Source: an uncultured Bacteroidales bacterium
GTDB lineage: Bacteria > Bacteroidota > Bacteroidia > Bacteroidales > P3
DNA: 64,000 nt
Reading direction: 5' to 3'
NCBI GenBank assembly: GCA_947167075.1
Contig: CAMVGR010000008.1
Location: 1-64,000, forward strand
How positions within the stretch are numbered: position 1 is the first letter of the stretch; every line of letters begins with the position of its first letter. The notes under the pieces were generated by a model. The model was not told the DNA's origin and searched no databases. It worked only from the letters and a program-made list of their open reading frames with translations. The position numbers and the translations under genes were made by a program. Positions 51,492-60,736 of this stretch are shown here, one piece after another.

Positions 51492-52768
51492 CACTTAGTG
51501 ATATAAAGCCTTGTATTATTGGCCTTGGATATGTAGGTCTACCATTGGCACACCTCTTCTCCACACGCTATCGCACTGTGGGGTTCGACCTTAATGTCAG
51601 CAGAGTGAGCGAATTGATGGCTGGCCACGACTCCACTCTAGAGGTGGAAGATTCCGTGCTTAAAGAGGCTCTGAGTAAGCACCAACTCACATGCACTACC
51701 CACGAGGATGATATTAAGGACTGCAACGTCTATATAGTGGCCGTGCCGACCCCGGTCGATGACAACAACTATCCCGACCTCGCTCCGCTTGTTTCTGCCT
51801 CCGAGGTGGTAGGTCGAGTCATCTCCAAGGGAGACATCGTCATCTACGAGAGCACTGTTTACCCCGGTGTGACGGAGGAGGTATGCCTCCCTGTCGTAGA
51901 ACGGGTCAGCGGCTTGCACCTCAACGAGGACTTCTACGGAGGCTATAGCCCTGAACGCATCAACCCCGGCGACCATCAGCACCGTGTGGAGACCATCCGC
52001 AAGGTGACCAGCGGTAGCACCCCCGAGGCTGCCGAGGTGATAGACCAACTCTACAATAGTATCCTACTTAACGGCACCCATAAAGCACCCAGCATTAAGG
52101 TGGCCGAGGCGAGCAAAATTATTGAAAACACGCAGCGTGATGTCAATATAGCCTTTGTCAATGAATTGTCCAAAATATTTGCTGCCATGGGAATCGACAC
52201 CCATGATGTGCTCGAAGCTGCTGCCAGCAAGTGGAACTTCATTCGCATGCAACCCGGCTTGGTTGGGGGGCACTGTATCAGCGTAGATCCTTACTATCTG
52301 ATCGAGCGCTCGCAGCTCTACGGTGTCCTGCCGCGTGTGATAAGCAATGCCCGACGTGTGAACAATTCGATGGGCAACTATGTGGCCAACCAAACCATCC
52401 GCCAGATGAACCTCAAAGGGCTGACCGTAAAGGATGCCCGCATCCTCATTGTCGGCTTCACATTCAAAGAAAACTGCCCTGACATCCGAAATACCAAGGT
52501 GGTGGACATCATCCACACACTGCAAGACTATTCGCACAACATCACGGTCTACGACCCCTGGGTCGATCCGCAGCGTGCAAAGGCTGAATACGGCATAGTG
52601 GTGGACAACGAGTTGCCGCAGTCGTGCTCATGTTTCGACGCAGCCATTCTTACAGTCGCTCACGACTGTTTCCGCACGCTCGACATCCGAGCTTTGGTTC
52701 CGCAGCCGGGTGTGGTATACGATGTAAAGGGATTCCTTCCACGCAATATTGTTGATGCAAGATTATAA
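51485..52768 (+). CDS. UDP-HexNAc 6-dehydrogenase (TviB/WbpO type)
   Basis: A 427-residue nucleotide-sugar dehydrogenase. CIIGLGYVGLPLAHLFSTRY (11-30) binds NAD; VAVPTPVDDNNYPDL and YESTVYPGVTEE follow; the active-site Cys is at about 264 in LVGGHCISVDPYYL; and FTFKENCPDIRNTKV starts the C-terminal domain. The YSPERINPGD block places it in the group acting on UDP-GlcNAc, UDP-GalNAc or UDP-ManNAc to give uronic acids. With WecB in the large locus, UDP-ManNAcA is one possible product. Confidence 0.92.
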   Translation: MLTLSDIKPCIIGLGYVGLPLAHLFSTRYRTVGFDLNVSRVSELMAGHDSTLEVEDSVLKEALSKHQLTCTTHEDDIKDCNVYIVAVPTPVDDNNYPDLAPLVSASEVVGRVISKGDIVIYESTVYPGVTEEVCLPVVERVSGLHLNEDFYGGYSPERINPGDHQHRVETIRKVTSGSTPEAAEVIDQLYNSILLNGTHKAPSIKVAEASKIIENTQRDVNIAFVNELSKIFAAMGIDTHDVLEAAASKWNFIRMQPGLVGGHCISVDPYYLIERSQLYGVLPRVISNARRVNNSMGNYVANQTIRQMNLKGLTVKDARILIVGFTFKENCPDIRNTKVVDIIHTLQDYSHNITVYDPWVDPQRAKAEYGIVVDNELPQSCSCFDAAILTVAHDCFRTLDIRALVPQPGVVYDVKGFLPRNIVDARL

Positions 52769-52780
52769 AACCCCCTATAT

Positions 52781-54709
52781 ATGAAAAATCCAATTCGAAA
52801 GGTCTCGTTCGACCTAGTGCGTAAATACCGCCATTCCACTGTGTCGCAGTGGATCATCCTAGCATTCGATATAGTGCTATTTCTAGTGGCATTTCTTGTG
52901 ACCGAGCTTTTCCGCTACGTCAATCCCGGCCTCGAGGACTTTACCATTCGCACTACTATGCTCAAGTTCCTGGGTGTGCTGATGCTCACCGTCATGTTCA
53001 TGCTCCTGGTGGGTTCGCACCGAGGCATAATCAGGCACGCCGGACTGAGCGACATCTGGAAGATAATGTTGGTCTCCATCATTCCGGCAGCGATATGTGT
53101 GGCATTCAACTTTGCCAACTACAAGATTCACCCGCCGCTGATTCCTTTCCGCTACACATTGTCCTATCGCGAGATATTCATGCTTTATTCGATGCTGGCA
53201 GCGCTCATGATCCTGGAGCGTCTGGCTCTGCAGCGCATCTACAACGACTACTTCCGTCGCCGCCGTCCAGAGGTCAATGTCCTAATATATGGAGCTGGTG
53301 CAGCCGGCATCATCACCTACAATGCCCTGATTCAGGACCTACGAGTCGAAAACCGTGTGGTGGCTTTCATCGACGACGACATGTCGAAGGTGAACCAGGA
53401 ATTGAATGGTGTGCCTGTGCTACGAGTGCGTACGGTGCTGAATCCGAAATATATCGAGAAGAATAATATCAGCCAACTCATCATCGCTATCCCTGCCATC
53501 CGTCCCCTCCACAAGCAGGCTATCACCAATCGTGCGCTCGACCTCGGACTCACGGTGAAGTCGGTCCCCCACATTACCACCTGGATCAACGGCTCTTTCA
53601 CGGCCAACCAGATTGAGGATATAAAGATCGAAGACCTGCTGGAGCGCGAGCCTATCAAGATGGACAACGTGAACATTGTGCGAGAGGTGGTGGACAAGGT
53701 GGTGCTGGTCACAGGAGCCGCTGGCTCGATAGGCAGCGAGATATGCCGCCAGCTGATGCTCTACAAGCCTGCCAAGGTCGTCATGCTCGACCAGGCAGAA
53801 AGTCCTATGTACGACCTTCAGTTCGAACTGCGCAACACTTATGCCGACCAATTGGACCGTATGGAGTTTGTCATTGCCAATGTCAAAGACCGTGCCCGCG
53901 TCGAAGAGGTGTTCCAGCAGTTCCATCCCAACCTTGTCTATCATGCTGCCGCCTACAAGCATGTGCCATTTATGGAGGAGAACCCCTACGAGGCGGTCTA
54001 CATCAATGTGTTCGGCACACGCAATATGGCCGACCTCAGCATCAAGTACGGGGTGCAGAAGTTCGTCATGATTAGCACCGACAAGGCTGTCAATCCCACC
54101 AATGTGATGGGAGCTACCAAACGTATGGCCGAAATCTATATCCAGAGCCGCTCCACCGACCAGACCCATTTCGTCACAACCCGCTTTGGCAATGTGCTGG
54201 GCAGCAACGGCTCGGTGATACCTCTGTTCAAGAAGCAGCTGGCTGCTGGTGGCCCACTCACAGTGACCCACCGCGACATAATCCGCTACTTCATGACCAT
54301 ACCCGAAGCCTGCAACCTGGTGCTCGAGGCAGGTGCCATGGGCGAGGGTGGCGACATCTTCGTCTTCGATATGGGCAAGCCCGTGAAGATATACGACATG
54401 GCTCGTAAGATGATTCAGCTCTCCGGTCGTACGAATATCGAAATCAAGGAGATCGGCCTCCGCCCGGGCGAAAAGCTCTACGAAGAGCTATTGGCCACCA
54501 AGGAGAACACCATCCCCACCTACCACCCCAAAATCATGCGTGCTCAGGTTCGCAAATATCCGCTCGATGCCATCGACCGCGAATACAACGAACTATGGAC
54601 CATCCTCGAGGGCATGGACGACATGCAGATAGTGGCCAAGATGAAACATATCGTGCCCGAATTCAGAAGCAACAATTCGGTCTACTGCCAACTCGACAAG
54701 CCGGAATAG
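52781..54709 (+). CDS. Membrane nucleotide-sugar 4,6-dehydratase (FlaA1/WbpM/CapD type)
   Basis: A 642-residue protein. Four N-terminal membrane segments (about 25-165) precede a small Rossmann domain (about 168-300; VNVLIYGAGAAGIITYNAL) and the catalytic SDR domain (VVLVTGAAGSIGSEICRQLM about 308-327). STDKAVNPTNVMGATKRMAE near 432 has Met in place of the usual catalytic Tyr, characteristic of this group. It probably converts UDP-GlcNAc to the 4-keto-6-deoxy sugar for QuiNAc, FucNAc or bacillosamine. Last gene of the operon. Confidence 0.93.
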   Translation: MKNPIRKVSFDLVRKYRHSTVSQWIILAFDIVLFLVAFLVTELFRYVNPGLEDFTIRTTMLKFLGVLMLTVMFMLLVGSHRGIIRHAGLSDIWKIMLVSIIPAAICVAFNFANYKIHPPLIPFRYTLSYREIFMLYSMLAALMILERLALQRIYNDYFRRRRPEVNVLIYGAGAAGIITYNALIQDLRVENRVVAFIDDDMSKVNQELNGVPVLRVRTVLNPKYIEKNNISQLIIAIPAIRPLHKQAITNRALDLGLTVKSVPHITTWINGSFTANQIEDIKIEDLLEREPIKMDNVNIVREVVDKVVLVTGAAGSIGSEICRQLMLYKPAKVVMLDQAESPMYDLQFELRNTYADQLDRMEFVIANVKDRARVEEVFQQFHPNLVYHAAAYKHVPFMEENPYEAVYINVFGTRNMADLSIKYGVQKFVMISTDKAVNPTNVMGATKRMAEIYIQSRSTDQTHFVTTRFGNVLGSNGSVIPLFKKQLAAGGPLTVTHRDIIRYFMTIPEACNLVLEAGAMGEGGDIFVFDMGKPVKIYDMARKMIQLSGRTNIEIKEIGLRPGEKLYEELLATKENTIPTYHPKIMRAQVRKYPLDAIDREYNELWTILEGMDDMQIVAKMKHIVPEFRSNNSVYCQLDKPE

Positions 54710-54767
54710 TCATCCCATTGCTCCCCTATGAGGGGCATATTGCACCCCCAAAACGGCACATCAACAC

Positions 54768-54844
54768 CGTACTTTTACCGTACTTCATCCGTACATGCAC
54801 CGTACCATCCTCGCATATACACGGTGTAGATACGGTGTAGGCAC
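54768..54844. repeat. 11-bp-period array (CGTACATGCAC and CGGTGTAGATA types)
   Basis: Seven 11-mers: CGTACTTTTAC, CGTACTTCATC, CGTACATGCAC, CGTACCATCCT, CGCATATACAC, GGTGTAGATAC, GGTGTAGGCAC. It lies between the converging dehydratase and lamin-tail genes. The first three units are close to the other arrays; the last two are inverted-like variants. Confidence 0.8.
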
Positions 54845-54911
54845 GGTTAAGGTGCGTGAGAATCAGGTGGTTGAGTCCTTGCGAATAGCGTAAGTGCTTG
54901 ATTTTAGTGAA

Positions 54912-55820
54912 CTATAGCTCCACAATGGCAACGGCACGACGTATACGTTGCTGTGTGCCGGATGTGTCGTACAAGACGATCTGGAACAGGTATTGACCCA
55001 TTGGCAGCCGGCTCCCGCCATCGGCCATACCGTCCCATACAATGCTTCCGCTGGTTCCTAGTAGGTCGCCGTTCAGTAGCCGTCGCACCATGTTGCCACG
55101 GACGTCGTAGATTTCGGCTCGTGCGGCCAAGCCGGACATCTCTAGACGATAGCTGATTTCGAGCCTGTCCTGGTATCCATCGCCGTCGGGAGATACGATG
55201 TCGGAGCTGAATTCGAAGCTACTTTCTTCAGCCAGATGTTCGGTGCTTTGCGAATTTGGCGATGTGGGAGTGCCGTAGCCTGCTGTGGAAGCAGCCGAAA
55301 ACCAGTTGGTAGGGTCGTTCACCGGTCGGTCGAAATCGCGTCGTTCCAAAGCTACCCCTGCTTTGTCGCGAAGCAGACGGCTGTGCATCGATGGCGAATA
55401 GTCGAACCGTTGCACCACCGTGCTATCGACGGTACACAGCACCACACTGCCACCCGAGTTTGGATAGGTGGGAAGATTGCATTCCAACAGATGGGAAGGA
55501 TAGGCCACATGGAAGCATCCAGATACCGACGATGCATCTCGTGTTAGCACCACGTATGTGTGGGACTCCAGTGTGAAATGGGGTAGGGGATAGTGGGTCG
55601 AAAGGGTGTCGTGCAGCACACGTACGATATGATAGTCAGCTAGTTCGACCGACGAACTACCGGTGTTGTATAGCTCCAGATATTCGGCTTCGCCCGTTTG
55701 GGGTTGGAAGAGCAATTCGCTCAGTGCCAGCGGTGACTGTCCGTATGCGAGAAACATGGCACCCCATGCCATGATGGCTGTTAGTATTCTTTTTCCCATT
55801 TGTTTAATAACGGATTGCAT
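54912..55820 (-). CDS. Lamin-tail domain surface/secreted protein
   Basis: A 302-residue protein with a signal peptide (hydrophobic about 12-27, cleavage after AYG). LALSELLFQPQTGEAEYLEL and YNTGSSSVELADYHI begin a lamin-tail domain (about 31-140). The C-terminal 90 residues (IVSPDGDGYQDRLEISYRL, EIYDVRGNMVRRLLNGD, MADGGSRLPMGQYLFQI) form a FlgD-Ig-like domain often found at the end of secreted Bacteroidetes proteins. No catalytic domain is seen. It may be cell-surface exposed. An alternative start at 55799 is possible. Confidence 0.8.
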   Translation of the reverse strand: MQSVIKQMGKRILTAIMAWGAMFLAYGQSPLALSELLFQPQTGEAEYLELYNTGSSSVELADYHIVRVLHDTLSTHYPLPHFTLESHTYVVLTRDASSVSGCFHVAYPSHLLECNLPTYPNSGGSVVLCTVDSTVVQRFDYSPSMHSRLLRDKAGVALERRDFDRPVNDPTNWFSAASTAGYGTPTSPNSQSTEHLAEESSFEFSSDIVSPDGDGYQDRLEISYRLEMSGLAARAEIYDVRGNMVRRLLNGDLLGTSGSIVWDGMADGGSRLPMGQYLFQIVLYDTSGTQQRIRRAVAIVEL

Positions 55821-56205
55821 GTCAGAAAATTGCCATGTAGATAGTTTGATGTGTTTGATTTTTTTTTGTGAGCATTCAAAATAAATGTGTAATTTTGTTG
55901 ATGAATAGGCGCTTTGTATTTTATATAAAGCAATGAACTATATTGACTTAACGCGATTCTTAATGGTACTAATCCAAACAAAAGGCCCTCAGTCGAAGCA
56001 TTGTATCGTCATTGTTTTGGCTATGCTACAGCCAACAAATTGTTTTCAGAATAAACCGCATGGGAAGTCGCGGTATGTGCTGCCAGCATCTCGGCATCGT
56101 CGAGTGGCTATCCGGCAGGGCGTGGAGAAACTGAGATGTACCGTGGTGCCAGAGATGAGCGTAGGAGATATAGAACCACTCTAGACAACTAAACACACAG
56201 GACAG
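55821..56205. other. Leader region upstream of the VTC operon
   Basis: About 385 bp containing a good promoter (55865-55897) and an 83-codon open frame (55933-56184) with no similarity, unusual residue makeup and no supporting motif. I treat it as an untranslated leader, though a small protein cannot be excluded. Confidence 0.45.
55865..55897 (+). promoter_or_regulatory. Bipartite Bacteroidetes promoter
   Basis: TTTG at 55865-55868 and TAATTTTG at 55890-55897 are spaced by 21 bp, matching the -33/-7 arrangement. It points toward the small ORF at 56206 and the VTC, purE and deaminase genes, implying a leader of about 300 nt. Confidence 0.6.
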
Positions 56206-56328
56206 ATGAAGAAGAAAACAGTTTTAGACTTGTTTGTAAGCCTGGTGGCTTGTGCCACTAATCGATACATCTGCTACACGACCGGCCTGACGGAAGTCCC
56301 CACTGCGTCTGAATTCAAATGGCAATGA
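56206..56328 (+). CDS. Small ORF (40 residues) overlapping the VTC gene start
   Basis: Starts MKKKTVLDLFVSLVACATNR and ends in a TGA that overlaps the first codons of the VTC gene. The N-terminus is Lys-rich and followed by a short hydrophobic stretch ending in ACA, vaguely signal-like. It may be a leader peptide coupling translation to the next gene, a remnant of a longer 5' end, or chance. Confidence 0.35.
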   Translation: MKKKTVLDLFVSLVACATNRYICYTTGLTEVPTASEFKWQ

Positions 56329-57083
56329 GTGTTCTGGAGCAAATGCAACCCATAGGGTTGGAACAGATGAATGCCGTGCGGCTCATGAATCGTGTGGACC
56401 AAAAGTATATAGCGTGCGTAGACCAGCTGGAGACCCTGCTGGGCAAGGTGGCCGATGCCTACTATGTGCAGCATATCGATGGCAATCCATGGTCGTCCTA
56501 TCGCACACTATATTTCGACACAGAGGGCTTGGCTATGTACACAATGCACCACAACGGGAAGATAAACCGACAGAAGATAAGAGTGAGAACCTATTGCTCG
56601 ACAGATGCTACCTATTTCGAGATCAAAAACAAGGACAATAAGGGGAAAACCCATAAGGTGAGAATACCGGTGAAAGAGGCAGATTTCGACTCGGTGTTCA
56701 GCCTGCCCGAGGTGCGCAGGTTCGTGTCCGACCGAACAGAGTATCCTGTCGAGACGTTGCACGAGTGCCTAGAAAATAGGTTCGAACGACTTACCCTGGT
56801 GGATAAAAACCTGAAGGAGAGGGTCACCATCGATAAGGGCATCCGCTTCTACAATCGCGCGACCGGATGCAAGGCCGATATATCGCGCCTGATGGTGATA
56901 GAGGTAAAACACGAAGCAGGAGCCCCCAAGTCGGAGATAGAAAAGGCATTGAGCTCGATGTATATATTGCCTCGACGTATGAGCAAATACTGTATCGGTA
57001 CGGCGCTGACCAACAATGATGTGAAGCGTAGTCGTTTCAGTCGCAAGTTGAAGTATATCGACAAGATAATCAACAAAGTCTGA
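56319..57083 (+). CDS. VTC-domain polyphosphate polymerase
   Basis: A 254-residue cytoplasmic protein. MNRVDQKYIACVDQLETLL, YRTLYFDTEGLAMY, RQKIRVRTYCSTDATYFEIK with NKDNKGKTHKVR, and VIEVKHEAG form the tunnel-domain pattern of VTC proteins, with the basic residues (RVR, K, KxK) and acidic metal ligands in place. VTC-type proteins synthesise polyphosphate from nucleotide. The usual DUF4956 membrane partner is not adjacent; purE follows. Confidence 0.88.
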   Translation: MAMSVLEQMQPIGLEQMNAVRLMNRVDQKYIACVDQLETLLGKVADAYYVQHIDGNPWSSYRTLYFDTEGLAMYTMHHNGKINRQKIRVRTYCSTDATYFEIKNKDNKGKTHKVRIPVKEADFDSVFSLPEVRRFVSDRTEYPVETLHECLENRFERLTLVDKNLKERVTIDKGIRFYNRATGCKADISRLMVIEVKHEAGAPKSEIEKALSSMYILPRRMSKYCIGTALTNNDVKRSRFSRKLKYIDKIINKV

Positions 57084-57152
57084 TAATAATATGCTATGGA
57101 GTACAATATAAACGATAAAAAGCAGTTATACTGATAAAAAAGCAACGAGTAG

Positions 57153-57659
57153 ATGAAACCGATAGTGAGTATTATCATGGGGAGCACAAGCGATCTCCCT
57201 GTTATGGAAAAAGCTTGCCAGTTCTTCGAAGAGATGGAGATTCCCTTCGAGGTGAATGCACTGTCTGCCCACCGCACTCCACAGGAGGTGAGCGAGTTTG
57301 CCCATTCTGCCGCTGGCCGTGGCATCAGAGTGATTATAGCTGGTGCAGGCATGGCTGCCGCATTGCCGGGTGTGATCGCCGCAGAGACACCGCTGCCCGT
57401 CATTGGAGTTCCCATCAAGGGTAGTGTGCTCGAAGGGCTGGATGCCACATTCGCCATTATGCAGATGCCTCCGGGAATACCTGTTGCTACAGTTGCTATC
57501 AACGGTGCACAGAATGCCGCAATACTGGCCATGCAGATGCTGGCCTTGGCAGACGAAGCACTGATGCAGAAACTGGTAGCGTACAAGGCAGGACTGAAGA
57601 AAAAGATAGTCAAGGCCAACGAGGATTTGGCTGCATTGCAGTACAAGTACAAGTGCTGA
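57153..57659 (+). CDS. purE: N5-carboxyaminoimidazole ribonucleotide mutase
   Basis: A 168-residue enzyme of purine synthesis converting N5-CAIR to CAIR. SIIMGSTSDLPVMEKACQF (5-23), NALSAHRTPQE with the catalytic His, IAGAGMAAALPGVIAAET and LPVIGVPIKGS are the full set of class I PurE motifs. Standard length. Confidence 0.97.
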   Translation: MKPIVSIIMGSTSDLPVMEKACQFFEEMEIPFEVNALSAHRTPQEVSEFAHSAAGRGIRVIIAGAGMAAALPGVIAAETPLPVIGVPIKGSVLEGLDATFAIMQMPPGIPVATVAINGAQNAAILAMQMLALADEALMQKLVAYKAGLKKKIVKANEDLAALQYKYKC

Positions 57660-57704
57660 GACATTAATCCACCAGTAGTAGGCCACAAATAAAAGGGAAT
57701 AGCA

Positions 57705-58733
57705 ATGATCACAATCGGAATCACGGGTACATTGGGTGCAGGCAAAGGCACCATAGTTGACTATTTGGTTAAGAATAGGGGTTTTGTGCACTACAGCGTG
57801 CGCGCTTTCATTACGGAGGAGATCAAACGCCGAGGGCTGGTAGTGAACCGTGATACGATGACCATGGTGGGTAACGACCTTAGGGCACAACACACTCCGT
57901 CGTGGATTGTGGAGCAGTTGTACGAGCAAGCCTCAATGTCGGGGTGTAATTGTATCATAGAGAGCGTACGCACCCCGGGCGAGGTTCAAGCACTGCGTGG
58001 CAAACCAGGATTCTATCTCTTTGCGGTCGATGCCGACCCAAGGGTTAGGTACGAACGCGCCGTTCTGCGAGGCTCGGAGACGGATCATATCGACTATAAC
58101 ACCTTCATCTCGAACGAGCAGCGCGAAATGGATAATGACGACCCAAACAAGCAGAACCTCAAGTACTGTATAGGGCAGGCTGACTTCTGTTTCGATAATG
58201 GTGGCACTATAGAGCAGTTGAACGAGCAGGTGGAGCAGGTGTTGGATAAAATCACCTATCACCGCCCCTCGTGGGACGAGTATTTTATGGAATTGGCCAA
58301 TACAGCTAGCAAGCGTGCCACGTGCGACCGCGGTCGTTCTGGCTGTGTTATTGTGAAAGACAAGCAGCTATTGGTGACAGGGTATGTAGGCTCTCCCAGC
58401 GGCTTGCCGCATTGTGATGAGGTGGGTCACCTTTTTAGGCAGAGTATAGATGCCGATGGCCATATCACAAACCATTGTGTGCGAACTGTCCATGCAGAGC
58501 AAAATGCCATTTGTCAGGCTGCTAGACGAGGTATCGCACTCGATGGAGCTACCCTCTATTGCAGAATGACACCCTGTCGCACCTGTGCTATGCTCATCAT
58601 CAATTGCGGTATCAAGCGTGTGGTCTGCGAAAGAAAATACCATGCAGGTGCGGAAAGCGAAGAGCTTTTCAGACAGGCAGGAATACAGATAGAGTTCTTC
58701 CACGACGAGGTGCAGCAGTACGCAAACCAGTAA
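57705..58733 (+). CDS. P-loop kinase-like/deoxycytidylate deaminase fusion
   Basis: A 342-residue two-domain protein. The N-terminal 185 residues form a nucleoside monophosphate kinase-like P-loop domain (IGITGTLGAGKGT, Walker A 8-16; CIIESVRTPGEV). The C-terminal domain is a zinc deaminase of the dCMP type: CVRTVHAEQNAIC (HAE 263-265) and TPCRTCAMLI (PCxxC 290-294). The arrangement resembles fungal DCD1 and the bacterial DcdV/AvcD antiphage deaminases, though it is smaller. It may simply supply dUMP for thymidylate. Confidence 0.87.
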   Translation: MITIGITGTLGAGKGTIVDYLVKNRGFVHYSVRAFITEEIKRRGLVVNRDTMTMVGNDLRAQHTPSWIVEQLYEQASMSGCNCIIESVRTPGEVQALRGKPGFYLFAVDADPRVRYERAVLRGSETDHIDYNTFISNEQREMDNDDPNKQNLKYCIGQADFCFDNGGTIEQLNEQVEQVLDKITYHRPSWDEYFMELANTASKRATCDRGRSGCVIVKDKQLLVTGYVGSPSGLPHCDEVGHLFRQSIDADGHITNHCVRTVHAEQNAICQAARRGIALDGATLYCRMTPCRTCAMLIINCGIKRVVCERKYHAGAESEELFRQAGIQIEFFHDEVQQYANQ

Positions 58734-58741
58734 CTCCTCTG

Positions 58742-59296
58742 CTATAGTTTCTTTAAATAGGGCGATTTGGAAAGGTCGGTAGGGTTGGTTCCCTGCACAC
58801 CTTCGGGTATGGGCATACCTAGTTGGTCAAAGTGTATGCGCCAGTATTCTGGTATGGCTCCTGAGGAATCTCTCCAATTCATGGGTTTGGATTCGAATAC
58901 TCCGGGGAAACAAACGTAGATTAGCTCTGAACAGTACATGGCATTATTGTCGGGAAGGAATGCGTTGTCGTAGGGCAGTCCGAGAAAAGACTCGGCACGG
59001 GATATTACTGCTACGGTGTCGAAAGGTATTGTCAGACGGTATACATCTGGCAATGGCACCCCCTTATCTAGAGGGCGTTGGCACACGCCGCATTGATGCG
59101 AGGCATCAATAATCCATACGGTATCACCCACTTTGGTCACCAATGCGACGTGTGTGTATTCTCCTGTGCTTTCTTTGACGGCTTTCCCCATTCCTGTAGT
59201 GTCTTTGTAAAACAGCAGGTCGCCAGGCAAAAGGGGCTGTTGCTGGGCCTGTGACAGGAACGGTATGAGCAGAAAGGAGAATAGTAGCCCTTTCAT
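58742..59296 (-). CDS. YiiX/YebB-like NlpC/P60 superfamily hydrolase
   Basis: A 184-residue protein with a signal peptide (about 1-18). PGDLLFYKDT, TGEYTHVALVTKV with the catalytic His, and AMYCSELIYVCF with the nucleophile Cys give the permuted papain-like arrangement of the YiiX group, periplasmic enzymes of unclear substrate (lipid or peptidoglycan peptide). It lies 33 bp after metK and could be co-transcribed. Confidence 0.82.
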   Translation of the reverse strand: MKGLLFSFLLIPFLSQAQQQPLLPGDLLFYKDTTGMGKAVKESTGEYTHVALVTKVGDTVWIIDASHQCGVCQRPLDKGVPLPDVYRLTIPFDTVAVISRAESFLGLPYDNAFLPDNNAMYCSELIYVCFPGVFESKPMNWRDSSGAIPEYWRIHFDQLGMPIPEGVQGTNPTDLSKSPYLKKL

Positions 59297-59329
59297 AATC
59301 GTGCTAATAGTCTAGATCAAAGCTGTATC

Positions 59330-60571
59330 CTATATTTTGAATACCTTTTTGATGGTATCCACCATATCGGTTTTCTCCCATCCGAAGAACTGTACTTTCT
59401 TTTTGCGTTTGCGACCGGTGGCATCAAAAACCACCACTGTGTCCTCGTATGGGTCGCGCCCCATGTGCCCATAGGCAGCAGTGGGACGAAAGATGGGGTT
59501 CTTCAGACCGAAGCGTTCCACGATGGCGTAGGGTCGCAGGTCGAAAATCTTTTTTACGTTGTTGGCAATTTCCCCGTCTGTCATGTCGATGTGAGAAGTA
59601 CCATAGGTATTCACATACACGCCCACGGGCTCGGCCACGCCGATGGCATAGGCCACTTGCACTAGGCATTCGTCGCACACACCTGCTGCCACTAGGTTCT
59701 TGGCAATGTGGCGTGTGGCGTAGGCCGCCGAGCGATCCACCTTCGAAGCATCCTTGCCGCTGAAGGCACCGCCGCCGTGGGCACCGCGACCGCCATAGGT
59801 GTCGACGATAATCTTACGCCCCGTGAGGCCGGTGTCGCCGTGGGGACCTCCGATGACAAACTTGCCTGTGGGGTTCACGAAGAGCTTCACATCCTTTCCG
59901 AACAACTTCTGCGTACCTTTCGGCAGACGTTTGATGACGCGTGGTAGCAGTATCTTTTCCACGTCTGTGCGTATCTGCTCCTGTTCTACGTCGGGGTCGT
60001 GCTGTGTGCTGACCACGATGGTGTCGATGCGCTCGGGCTTGCCGCTGTCGCTATACTGTACGGTTACTTGGCTCTTGGCATCAGGCCGCAGATACTTCAT
60101 CTGTTTACCCTCGCGGCGGATGCGCGACAGTTCTTGCATGATGATGTGTGCTAGGGTGATAGGCAACGGCATCAGCTCGTCGGTCTCGCGGCAGGCATAT
60201 CCGAACATCATGCCTTGGTCGCCGGCACCTTGATCCTTTTTGGCCTTGCGGCTTACGCCCATGTTGATGTCCTGGCTCTGCTCGTGAATGGCGCTGAGCA
60301 CGCCGCAGCTCTCGGCCTCGAACTTGTACTCGCCCTTTGTGTAGCCGATCTCGCGAATGACATCGCGCACGGTGGTCTGCACGTCCACATATCCGCCACA
60401 ACTCACCTCGCCGCTCACCACGGCCAAGCCGGTGGTGACTAGCGTCTCGCAAGCCACGTGGCTCTCGGGGTCGTGCCGCAAAAATTCGTCTAGCAGGGCA
60501 TCGCTGATTTGGTCAGCCACTTTGTCGGGATGGCCCTCGCTCACTGATTCACTTGTGAAGAAATAGCTCAT
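59330..60571 (-). CDS. metK: S-adenosylmethionine synthetase
   Basis: A 413-residue enzyme making SAM from ATP and methionine. [20 protein letters not shown] (about 5-24), [30 protein letters not shown], and [19 protein letters not shown] are all present. It is slightly longer than E. coli MetK because of an extra segment near residue 105. The leader is about 130 nt with a TATCTTTG box at 60705. Confidence 0.97.
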   Translation of the reverse strand: MSYFFTSESVSEGHPDKVADQISDALLDEFLRHDPESHVACETLVTTGLAVVSGEVSCGGYVDVQTTVRDVIREIGYTKGEYKFEAESCGVLSAIHEQSQDINMGVSRKAKKDQGAGDQGMMFGYACRETDELMPLPITLAHIIMQELSRIRREGKQMKYLRPDAKSQVTVQYSDSGKPERIDTIVVSTQHDPDVEQEQIRTDVEKILLPRVIKRLPKGTQKLFGKDVKLFVNPTGKFVIGGPHGDTGLTGRKIIVDTYGGRGAHGGGAFSGKDASKVDRSAAYATRHIAKNLVAAGVCDECLVQVAYAIGVAEPVGVYVNTYGTSHIDMTDGEIANNVKKIFDLRPYAIVERFGLKNPIFRPTAAYGHMGRDPYEDTVVVFDATGRKRKKKVQFFGWEKTDMVDTIKKVFKI

Positions 60572-60704
60572 TTTTGTTACATTTTAACTTGTTTATACTT
60601 TGTTCTAAATGTAACAGATTTTGGAATGAAGTCGCAGTTGAACAACGCTTTAGCATTTTTTCAAGTGGTTGCAATCATTACAAATCTATCCACATTTGCA
60701 GGTG

Positions 60705-60712
60705 CAAAGATA
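60705..60712 (-). promoter_or_regulatory. Promoter -7 box for metK
   Basis: Minus-strand TATCTTTG (TAnnTTTG) between the radical SAM stop (60737) and metK (start 60571). The leader carries no riboswitch I can recognise. Confidence 0.6.
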
Positions 60713-60736
60713 CGAAAGAAAACCGAGGTGGCAAAA

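Noticed and set aside
55933..56184. An 83-residue protein upstream of the VTC gene
   Set aside because: No similarity, no plausible motif and atypical composition; kept only as part of the leader description.
60572..60704. SAM riboswitch in the metK leader
   Set aside because: The leader contains a TGCTAAAGCG stretch, but I could not build the pseudoknot of SAM-II or the four-way junction of SAM-I from it. A covariance-model search would decide.
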